Shown: one piece after another, positions 56,991 to 64,000 of the stretch
Position numbering within the stretch: position 1 is the first letter of the stretch
Layout of the letters: the number at the start of each line of letters is the position of its first letter
Source: Saccharomycopsis malanga
Taxonomy: Eukaryota > Ascomycota > Saccharomycetes > Ascoideales > Saccharomycopsidaceae
DNA length: 64,000 nt
NCBI GenBank assembly: GCA_004014935.1
Contig: CP025324.1
Location: 1,426,001-1,490,000 of the forward strand
Direction of reading: 5' to 3'
Notes under the pieces: generated by a model
Databases searched by the model: none
What the model saw: only the letters and a program-made list of their open reading frames with translations
Told to the model about the DNA's origin: nothing
Position numbers and translations under genes: made by a program

Positions 56991-58559
56991 ATGTCAGTAA
57001 AACAAGTAAATTCTATTTTTACGGTTGAAGATATAAAGGTTGATTATCGACAGGCAGATTCAACGCTACAGTTTCTTGAAACTACTGGGTCAAAGTATGA
57101 GAATGTGGACTTTTCGCCCGAAGAAGTACAACTAATCAATAGGAAGTTGAATTGGATTTTATTGCCATTGATAATAACCATCAATACATTGCTTTTCATT
57201 GACAAGTCTACATTATCCTACGCTCTGATCCTTGGGATTTACGAGAGTACTGGGATTGACACTGCACAATATGATGATTTGAATTCTATATTTTATACTG
57301 GCTATGTTGTGGGACAAGTGCTTAATTTTGCACTACAAAAGTTCAATTTGGCCCATGTTGTGACAGTGATTGTATTTGTTTGGTCTATATTGGTATTTGC
57401 CCATTGCGGGGCCAATAGTTTTGCAGGACTTGTAGTACTTCGTTTTCTTCTTGGTTTCACAGAAAGTGTAGTTGTTTCTGCCTTGGAGATCACTTTACTT
57501 CAGTTTTACACTCCTAAACAGCGTGCTACTCTTCAGCCAACCTTCTGGACAGGTTGTGTGGGATTTCCTGTTGTAATTGCTGGTTTTATTGCCTATGGTG
57601 TCCTTCATATTGAAAACTCCATTGCCCCTTGGAAAATCTTCATGATCATCAACGGAGGCTTGACGTTTGTTTTAGCCATTGTTATTGGGGCTGTATATCC
57701 AGGAGACCCTTCGGAATCCCGGTTTCTCACTGATAAAGAGAAATTCTATGTTATCAAAAAAGTGCAAACCACCTCCAAAGCTGCCATTGTTCAGCATCAA
57801 ATCAAATCATATCAAGTACGTGAAACATTGCAGGACCCTATCACTTGGTTATTTGCGGGATTCTGTTTCTTGCTAATGTTGGCTAATAACCTCAATTACC
57901 AGCAAAACCTCTTATTCGTTTCCTTGGGCGTCAGTAATCTTGGCTCAACATTGGTCGCAGTTGCAGGAGGTGGTTTCGCTTCTCTATACGCTTTATTTGG
58001 TGCTCTTCTCATACACTACTTTCCCAACAAATCCTTCTGGATGACCGTCATAGGCTGCCTACCTTCCATAGCATCTGGTATTGCCATGGTCACCGTTCCT
58101 TGGGATAACAAACTTGTTCTTTTAGCTATGCTTTCTCTAGGTGCAAACACTTACTTTCTAGCTTATATAGTAGGCTATGGCTGGTCCACTGCTTCTTGCT
58201 CTGGAAATACGAAAAGGTACATTCGTCATTTGATATATAATGTTGCTTATGGCATTTCTAATATAGTATCTCCACAGATTTGGAAAGGCGGTCAAGCTCC
58301 TCGTTATTATGTTGCTTGGAGTATCCAGATTGTTCTCGCTTGGTTTGGTGCTCCGGTTATCGCTGGCATTATTACTTTGATATTACGTTCTAGAAATAAA
58401 TTGCGTCTACAAAAACTCGAAACTCTTTCTCAAACATCCATCAAAGGCACCATCGTTAAATATAATGATTCTACTGGCCAGGAAATGGACGAACGCGTCG
58501 ACATTGCAAATTTGGACTTGACAGATTTAGAAAATGAAACTTTTATATATCCGTTGTGA
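56991..58559 (+). CDS. Major facilitator permease, Dal5/allantoate family
   Basis: 522 residues, 12 predicted membrane segments. It belongs to the anion:cation symporter branch that includes Dal5, Tna1, Thi73 and Yct1, proton symporters at the plasma membrane for small organic anions. Family words: RKLNWILLPLIITINTLLFI in TM1, DKSTLSYA, FYTGYVVGQ in TM2, LRFLLGFTESVVVSAL, and PWKIFMIINGGLTFVLAI before the central loop with YPGDPSESRFLTDKEK. CTG at the fifth residue of DKSTLSYAxILGI would read Ser (the usual family residue) only under CTG-Ser decoding. The second half carries YNVAYGISNIVSPQIWKG and the acidic tail. The substrate is unknown. It is AT-richer than the housekeeping genes nearby. 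Confidence 0.93.
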   Translation: MSVKQVNSIFTVEDIKVDYRQADSTLQFLETTGSKYENVDFSPEEVQLINRKLNWILLPLIITINTLLFIDKSTLSYALILGIYESTGIDTAQYDDLNSIFYTGYVVGQVLNFALQKFNLAHVVTVIVFVWSILVFAHCGANSFAGLVVLRFLLGFTESVVVSALEITLLQFYTPKQRATLQPTFWTGCVGFPVVIAGFIAYGVLHIENSIAPWKIFMIINGGLTFVLAIVIGAVYPGDPSESRFLTDKEKFYVIKKVQTTSKAAIVQHQIKSYQVRETLQDPITWLFAGFCFLLMLANNLNYQQNLLFVSLGVSNLGSTLVAVAGGGFASLYALFGALLIHYFPNKSFWMTVIGCLPSIASGIAMVTVPWDNKLVLLAMLSLGANTYFLAYIVGYGWSTASCSGNTKRYIRHLIYNVAYGISNIVSPQIWKGGQAPRYYVAWSIQIVLAWFGAPVIAGIITLILRSRNKLRLQKLETLSQTSIKGTIVKYNDSTGQEMDERVDIANLDLTDLENETFIYPL

Positions 58560-58722
58560 GTTATGAAACATTACTCGGTCAAACCTACATGTAAATTCCT
58601 TCTTACTCTTGAACGGGAGACCGGAACGTTTTGAATAGTTGAGGAGTCTCAAAAGTTCATTAATTTTCAATTTTCAGTTTTTCACAAAAGTTTATCAGTA
58701 ATTACAAAAATTTAATATAAGT

Positions 58723-59052
58723 TTATAATATTACAATTAAGCCACTGGGCCGTATGGCTCAGTGGTCAGTGCTCTCCGAGAAGAAAAAATGACCTAGCAG
58801 GTTCGATTCCCATCAAGACACTTTTACTCACTGCTTTTGGCGATGCTGAACGTTATTTCACAGCCAAGTGCAACTGTCTGAAAGATGGCCTAGATAAAAG
58901 TCTACTTACTTTCCAATTGAGTGACAAGTTCAAGTAGTTTTTTGGGTTTTCCTCACTGGGTTTTACCAAGTCCCCTTAGACATAGCGCGTATATACGAAA
59001 ACTGATATGTACAGGGCTTGAAATATATGATATTATTATTATAATATTACAA
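58723..59052 (+). mobile_element. Family A, full-length reference copy with 14-bp target duplication
   Basis: The best-defined copy (element 58737-59038). A box TGGCTCAGTGG at 58755-58765 and B box GTTCGATTCC at 58801-58810 are about 35 bp apart; GCTC/GAGC-type D-stem pairing is present in sister copies. The body has TTTTACTCACTGCTTTTGG, GATGCTGAACG and GCCAAGTGCAACTGTCTGAA. The tail is CCTTAGACATAGCGCGTATA, then GGGCTTGAAATATATGATATT and (ATT)n. Exact direct repeats TTATAATATTACAA lie at 58723-58736 and 59039-59052. Confidence 0.9.
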
Positions 59053-59059
59053 ATACCAT

Positions 59060-59339
59060 TATTCTTTTTTGCTGTTATGGCTGGACAACTACTCCTTCTG
59101 TTGGGATTCGAGCTATATACCATCTACAAATCACAGGACTCCTTATATCTAAGTTATAAATAAACAAATGCCTGGTCTAGTCATTAGAGTAGCTAATCAT
59201 AATAAGCCTGGGCCAATTCAATCAAATTCAACTGCTTAAACTTATGGAGGTCCATGCACATTCTTTGGTGTAACATTTATTCACGGAAGACATTTATATA
59301 TATAAGTTTATGTTAGAATATCTAACATTGGGTTTATAA
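59060..59339. other. Spacer
   Basis: AT-rich DNA without gene or repeat. Confidence 0.35.
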
Positions 59340-59467
59340 TAATATTCTCACCCTTGAGCCACTTGGGCGTTTTTTTCTTGTTTTCGAAAATACTATCTGC
59401 AAATTATCCTGCTAGCTCTTTTTCTCTTTTCCAAGAATACTATATGCTAGACCATCCTGCCCAGCAG
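59340..59467 (-). mobile_element. Family A2 head with two modules
   Basis: Minus strand: GCTGGGCAGGATGGTCTAGC, TATTCTTGGAAAAGAGAAAA, then CTAGCAGGATAATTTGCAGA, TAGTATTTTCGAAAACAAG and CAAGTGGCTCAAGGGTGAG. No tail is attached. It shows the duplicated head of A2 separately from the rest. Confidence 0.55.
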
Positions 59468-60077
59468 CTCTAGTATTATTTAGAAAGAATGAAAAGTATT
59501 GCGAATGTTGTTTAAGTATCAGGTTCATTGTGAATAAGATACTGACCATGGTCACTTACAATCGAGACTTGCTTACTAGGGCTAAGCTACCTAGTGGCAT
59601 AAACTTCAATACTCATTTTCCCATTCAAGGGCAACTTTCAAAGCTAGTATCGCTAGTTTTCAAGATACCAATTATGTAAAGCCACTCTCCTGTGAAATAT
59701 TCTAATAATCAAGTAGGTTACAATAATGGGAGTTTTGTCTTACATCATGGTATTTACGTCAATATGTTGAGAGTTCGAGTCCTGCTGTGAGCTGAACACC
59801 ATTTTGATATGTTAAATGAAGCCTTTCCCAAAACCTTTGAGAACTCAATGTTTTATTATGCTAGATTATAATTGTCACCTTCCAAACATAGTATTCACTT
59901 GATAACAGGATGTTTTTAATGCTCCAAATTCTATAATGCCGTGTTAAAGGGTGTCTAATTATGTAAAGTTGAGTTTTAGAATAGAAATCGAAGATTGATA
60001 TGAGGAACGTTTGTGAAATAGGAAAGTTGAGGTAATCCAACATAATTCGATACATTAAAGGTTCCCGAACAGAAATA
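59468..60077. other. Spacer with an isolated B-box-like word
   Basis: AT-rich. GAGTTCGAGTCCTGCTGTG (59771-59789) looks like a tRNA T-arm, but no matching A box, acceptor or D-arm was found upstream, so it is not called a tRNA gene. Confidence 0.35.
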
Positions 60078-60241
60078 ATACGTGCTGGGCTCGAAATATC
60101 AAATTACTATTATTAAAAAGGTCCTTGGAATTTTTTTGGGCTCGAAATATTCAAATATTATTATTAAAAAGGTCCTTGGTATTTTTTTGGGCTCGAAATA
60201 TCAAATTACTATTATTAAAAAGGTCCTTGATATTTTTCTTG
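60078..60241 (+). repeat. Three tandem family A tails
   Basis: A unit of about 55-60 bp occurs three times: GGGCTCGAAATATCAAATTA, then CTATTATTAAAAAGGTCCTTGG. Each contains the tail and terminal run of family A plus the same short flank. This is local tandem duplication of one insertion end rather than three insertions. It lies at the 3' end of EAF3. Confidence 0.8.
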
Positions 60242-60267
60242 GCTTTTCAATGGTGATTGTTCATTTT

Positions 60268-61473
60268 TTACATTGATTTTGCTGCCAATTCCCAGTATTT
60301 CTCTGTTGGTCGGTAGTATCTGTTGTCAGAGTCTGCATAGTATTCTTCTCGATGATAATGGATATATGCGAGCAAGTGTTGGATAAAGTATTGCGCGATA
60401 TCTCTGGCCTGGTTATCAATATCGTACTGACATATGATGCCTGGAAGAATGGCCAAGAGACGGACCAAGTGATCGACACCGTAAACAAAGGAGGCCTTTC
60501 GCGGGGCTTGGGCTGTATAGTCAAAGTTCTCCTGCGACGAGAGATATACTCTGGCCTGTTGCTGTTCGAAATCGTAGAGAAGCACCTTTTGCAAAGATCG
60601 GTTGAAAAATACAGTCAAACTCTCGAGAAACTCGTAGAGAAACTCTCCATACAAGGACAAGTCTGATTTGGAAGGTGATAACGAAGAATCATCCATGGGA
60701 GAACTCCGTTTGCGCTTGGGAGTCTCACTTCCACTGAGACTTTCACTAGAGCTTGCCTCCAATACCGCTACATAGTACTCTTTATACTGGGCCAATATCT
60801 TAGAGACAGAGGTTTTAGCCGGCAACCGGGTGAGCTTCTTATGGATCTTGATGTTTTCACAGTCATCGACCATTTTACGCCGTAAAAACTTGGACATATC
60901 TACACTGAACGGAGCCCTGATAAGGAACTTTTGCACTCTAATGAAGCTTTCCTCGTTATCCTTCTGGTACTTGAGAAACATAGCCTTGGGCTCCTCGTCG
61001 AGCTGGTCAATATCTATAGCCGGGCTTTCCAGTTTTATCAGAAGCGGGTCAACAAGATTCATCTCAGATAACAGATTCTGCCTCTCTTCCTGGACCGCAA
61101 TCTCAATCCGCCGGGCCTCGGGTCCAAAAGAAGCTGCTGCAGAGTCAAGAGCAGCCTTCTTCAACTCCTTGGACTTACGAATACTCTCCAGATTGTAGGG
61201 AAGAATACGAATCGGATTTACCCATTCGTCCCACGATTTCGGCCATCCTTTGTAATGCACATAGTACGTATCAATGGCCTGCAATTTCTCCGGAACCTCG
61301 CATATCGTCTTCTCCTCAACCAACATCATAACACTCGCTTCACCATCTTTAGTCTCCACTGTTTCACTGTTTCCTCGATGTATATATTTCACCATAGCCT
61401 CATACAACACAGGCCCATGGAACACAAAACACCTACTATTTATACTCGGAGTCCAGCCATTGTCAGCCATCAT
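60268..61473 (-). CDS. EAF3: Chromodomain MRG protein Eaf3
   Basis: From the ATG at 61473 the protein has 401 residues (the next codon is also ATG). Eaf3 is shared by the NuA4 acetyltransferase and Rpd3S deacetylase, where its chromo barrel reads H3K36 methylation. The barrel covers about residues 8-95: SRCFVFHGPVLYEAMVKYI, then YYVHYKGWPKSWDEWVNPIR, with the aromatic cage residues Tyr/Trp visible. A linker with KRKRSSPMDDSSLSPSKSD interrupts the MRG domain. The MRG core continues in LYGEFLYEFLESLTVFFNRS, VYGVDHLVRLLAILPGI and HLLAYIHYHREEYY. Unlike S. cerevisiae Eaf3, the Ser-rich insert lies within MRG, not before it. Its 3' end adjoins a triple SINE tail. Confidence 0.93.
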   Translation of the reverse strand: MMADNGWTPSINSRCFVFHGPVLYEAMVKYIHRGNSETVETKDGEASVMMLVEEKTICEVPEKLQAIDTYYVHYKGWPKSWDEWVNPIRILPYNLESIRKSKELKKAALDSAAASFGPEARRIEIAVQEERQNLLSEMNLVDPLLIKLESPAIDIDQLDEEPKAMFLKYQKDNEESFIRVQKFLIRAPFSVDMSKFLRRKMVDDCENIKIHKKLTRLPAKTSVSKILAQYKEYYVAVLEASSSESLSGSETPKRKRSSPMDDSSLSPSKSDLSLYGEFLYEFLESLTVFFNRSLQKVLLYDFEQQQARVYLSSQENFDYTAQAPRKASFVYGVDHLVRLLAILPGIICQYDIDNQARDIAQYFIQHLLAYIHYHREEYYADSDNRYYRPTEKYWELAAKSM

Positions 61474-61889
61474 GTCCCACAATCCTTTCTCAACACTATT
61501 CGTATCTTCATCATAATATATTAGACATCATCTGTCATTGAAATTTCGAATATTATTACACTCTTATAATACAACCCCCTACACCCCCTATTTAAATAGT
61601 ATAATATAGAAAAACTTACTTGCTTATTTTCCAGCTTCTTTCTTTGACTATCAGAATCATCGATAATCTCATATGATTGTGTGTGTTCAAAAATGTAAAC
61701 TTTGACTGCTTACAAGTTGGTTGCGTGTAGCCCAAGCCTCTAAAGTTTCGGGTTTCACCAAAACCGGCTTGATATTTTAATCATTCACAACAATCATACA
61801 CTATATATTCGAACATACAAGTACACTGTCGGTTTACAAGTTAGTATACGTGCTTTCATATTGACTATTATTGTTATCAATCAGGTGCC
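61474..61889. promoter_or_regulatory. EAF3 upstream region
   Basis: 416 bp of AT-rich DNA; includes CAACCCCCTACACCCCCTA (61571-61589). No mobile element until 61890. Confidence 0.4.
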
Positions 61890-61990
61890 TGTTGCGCCGT
61901 ATGGCTCAGTGGTTAGTCCACATGGAGAAGAGAAATTAGATCTAAGAGGAGAATGGGTGAGAATATTATGATGGTCATTATTGACCATGA
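61890..61990 (+). mobile_element. Family A, cut by the satellite
   Basis: Head GCGCCGTATGGCTCAGTGG, TTAGTCCACATGGAGAAGAG, then GAATGGGTGAGAATATTATG and ATTATTGACCATG. The element stops where the 168-bp satellite begins. Confidence 0.65.
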
Positions 61991-63050
61991 TTTTCCACGT
62001 TTTTGCCCGTATTGACCACATTTCTATGGTTAGCGGCTTATTTACAACGGATTATCGTGTTGCACGGTGTCAAAAGTATATATATTGGTGTTTCTATCAC
62101 CAATTCTTCGAATCTGGTTGAAAATGGTGAAAAACACGGTAAAACGGCGGTACCCCGTTTTTCCACGTTTTTGCCCGTATTGACCACATTTCTATGGTTA
62201 GCGGCTTATTTACAACGGATTATCGTGTTGCACGGTGTCAAAAGTATATATATTGGTGTTTCTATCACCAATTCTTCGAATCTGGTTGAAAATGGTGAAA
62301 AACACGGTAAAACGGCGGTACCCCGTTTTTCCACGTTTTTGCCCGTATTGACCACATTTCTATGGTTAGCGGCTTATTTTCAACGGATTATCATCAAGCG
62401 CGGCCTTTGAAACCTATATATTATCTTTACTAGGTACAGTTGTTTGAATATGGTTGAAAATGGTGAAAAACACGGTAAAAAGCCGGTACCCCGTTTTTCC
62501 ACGTTTTTGCCCGTATTGACCACATTTCTATGGTTAGCGGCTTATTTACAACGGATTATCGTGTTGCACGGTGTCAAAAGTATATATATTGGTGTTTCTA
62601 TCACCAATTCTTCGAATCTGGTTGAAAATGGTGAAAAACACGGTAAAACGGCGGTACCCCGTTTTTCCACGTTTTTGCCCGTATTGACCACATTTCTATG
62701 GTTAGCGGCTTATTTTCAACGGATTATCATCAAGCGCGGCCTTTGAAACCTATATATTATCTTTACTAGGTACAGTTGTTTGAATATGGTTGAAAATAGT
62801 GGAAAACACGGTAAAACGGCGATACCCCGTTTTTTCATGTTTTTGCCCATATTTACCACATTTCTATGGTTAGCGCCTAGCTAACAGTGGATTATCATTT
62901 CGCACGGTGTCAAAAGTATATATATTGGTGTTTCTATCAATCTGGTTGAAAATTTGGAGAACACGGTAAAACGGCGTTTCTTGTCTTGGATGTTTTTCTG
63001 CATATTGGCCAAATTTCTATAGTTGTCGGCTTGTATACAGGTTATTTCCA
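61991..63050. repeat. 168-bp tandem satellite
   Basis: Unit starts at 61991, 62159, 62327, 62495 and 62663 are exactly 168 bp apart, then 62832 (+169), followed by a decayed unit. Two unit types alternate. Type a has CGTGTTGCACGGTGTCAAAAG, type b has CATCAAGCGCGGCCTTTGAAA. The order is a-a-b-a-b, then decayed a. Type a units are virtually identical to each other. Each unit has an imperfect palindrome of about 40 bp centred on GGTACC. Because 168 is divisible by three, one frame is open across units (56 residues each), giving an illusory repeat protein; type b ends that frame. Confidence 0.93.
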
Positions 63051-63059
63051 CCAGGTACG

Positions 63060-63406
63060 TCCTTGAAATTATAGATGTTGACTTTATTACGTGTGTGCTA
63101 ATAATAAAGAGCTGAAATGAAGGAATAGTTTGGCGTGGTAGAGTCCGTATGAGATGGATGTCACACCAGATAGGCTGTGCATCCCGTGCTTATACCTAAA
63201 GGACGATATACTGATTGTCGGGACATTGTATGTTGTTTAGATAAATGATTATTGGATTGATACCTTGAAGGAAGTTTGAAAAAATGACCAACTACTATTT
63301 TTTTCGCTTTTTCCCTTATGTGGGCTAAATTTGAGCTACGCTTGATACAGTCACTAATTGACTACTCATATATAAGCCCTAAATTTAGAATGAATAAACA
63401 TAATAT
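63060..63406. other. Spacer beyond the satellite
   Basis: Moderately AT-rich, no gene or repeat recognised. GTGGTAGAGTCCGTATGAGA (63136-63155) is faintly like a tRNA D-arm, but no B box follows. Confidence 0.35.
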
Positions 63407-63731
63407 ATTGTATTTCGCAGCCGGATGTCTCAATTCTCTTGTAAAAGAGATAAAAGACTAAGCGGGCACAAGTGTTCGATTTTTAACAAGAACTCTTTTA
63501 CTCGCTGCTTTTTTGAGCGTGGCAAGTGGAAATTTTTGAATAACCACCTAGGCGAAAGTCTAGTGTTTACTTTCCAAGCCAACGAAAAAGACGGTGGGCA
63601 GCTTACAATGACCGCTACATTATTAGGTTTTCCCCCACTGGGTTTTACCAAGTCCGTTAATACATAGCGCTTATATTTGAAACTGAGAGGTACTGGGCTC
63701 CAAATATAAGATATTATTAGGTATTGTACTT
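63407..63731 (+). mobile_element. Family A, full length, old copy
   Basis: All parts in order but diverged: head GCAGCCGGATGTCTCAATTC, a B-box relic (GTGTTCGATTTTTAAC), ACTCTTTTACTCGCTGC, GGCAAGTGGAAATTTTTG, CTAGGCGAAAGTCTAGTGT, GGGCAGCTTACAATGACCGC and the tail GTACTGGGCTCCAAATATAAG. Flanking words TATTGTATTT (63407-63416) and TATTGTACTT (63722-63731) fit a target duplication with one later mismatch. Confidence 0.75.
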
Positions 63732-64000
63732 CTAGTTATAGACCACTTGCACACTACTGCACACTAATGGCTACACACCATCGATCCACAACTGTGGCTG
63801 ACGTTTTTCCACGTATAATTCTGGAGTATGGCAAACTATAAACGATTACTAATTTAATGGTTATCGAATTCTATTTATGGAGTAAAGTTTGCTGTTTTGA
63901 TATTATTTAGTGGAAAATGTAATTATGAACAATTTGTATACAAATACTGGATAAGACATGCCTCGACTAGTTAAAGTTCCACTTGAGGACGCCCATATTG
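63732..64000. other. Right edge, no feature
   Basis: AT-rich sequence up to the window edge with no ORF or repeat recognised. Confidence 0.4.

Noticed and set aside
59771-59789. Isolated tRNA T-arm-like sequence
   Set aside because: No A box or pairing arms upstream; probably a decayed repeat or chance.
62003-62746. Repeat protein encoded by 135- and 100-codon ORFs
   Set aside because: The frame is open only because the satellite unit is 168 bp, a multiple of three. The type b unit stops it, and no gene signals are present.

Overview
The window reads as a nuclear chromosome segment of a budding yeast (Saccharomycotina). Compact, mostly intron-poor genes with clear yeast orthologues lie in AT-rich DNA. 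The few introns are 51-66 nt with GTATGT/GTAAGT donors and CACTAAC, TACTAAC or TATTAAC branch points. A complex I accessory subunit (NDUFB9/B22) is present, which excludes Saccharomycetaceae. In a Dal5-type transporter, and less clearly in HSL7, a CTG codon sits where the family normally has a polar or small residue, so I infer a CTG-Ser clade yeast. This is an inference, not a proof.

Layout. 0-2.6 kb: repeats only. 2.7-9.2 kb: SUI1(+), an unidentified 98-aa ORF(-), CWC25(-), COQ6(-). 11.6-13.6 kb: an LCAT-like alpha/beta hydrolase(+). 15.7-17.0 kb: a mating-type-like locus with a split HMG-box gene (MATa2-like, -), an antisense NOP6-type RRM fragment and a 152-aa ORF. 20.2-25.6 kb: SLA2(-) and ASA1(+), divergent. 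28.1-31.4 kb: SHE3(-) and a HEK2-like three-KH gene(+), divergent. 35.4-36.5 kb: TYE7-like bHLH(-). 40.5-42.6 kb: HSL7/PRMT5(-). 44.4-44.9 kb: CKS1 with two introns(+). 46.5-48.5 kb: PEX7(-) and NDUFB9 with one intron(+), divergent. 51.0-55.2 kb: signal peptide peptidase(-) and an unknown 741-aa protein rich in basophilic kinase sites(+), divergent. 57.0-58.6 kb: Dal5-type permease(+). 60.3-61.5 kb: EAF3(-). 62.0-63.0 kb: a 168-bp tandem satellite. CWC25, SUI1 and SLA2 are neighbours in other yeasts, and SLA2 is the classical flank of ascomycete MAT loci. This supports reading the 15.7-17 kb interval as MAT.

The most unusual content is non-coding. About 40 copies or fragments of a short element (family A) fill nearly every intergenic gap on both strands. 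Full copies have a tRNA-like head (A box, D-stem, B box), an unrelated body, a conserved 3' tail and a terminal (ATT)n run. Several are flanked by 10-16 bp direct repeats, and several are cut at the 5' end. That is the anatomy of a retroposed SINE. A second family (B, nine copies, up to about 1 kb) also starts with a tRNA-like head, has no ORF, and is usually found directly downstream of a family A tail on the same strand. A third repeat (C) has three copies. No reverse-transcriptase gene is visible, so the mobilising LINE must lie elsewhere or be extinct.

Functional themes: mRNA localisation and translational repression (SHE3 and HEK2 share one promoter region), cell-cycle control (HSL7, CKS1), clathrin/actin endocytosis (SLA2), chromatin and PIKK assembly (EAF3, ASA1), and peroxisome and mitochondrial function (PEX7, COQ6, NDUFB9). 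No convincing true tRNA, rRNA or snoRNA gene, CRISPR array or autonomous transposon gene was recognised.
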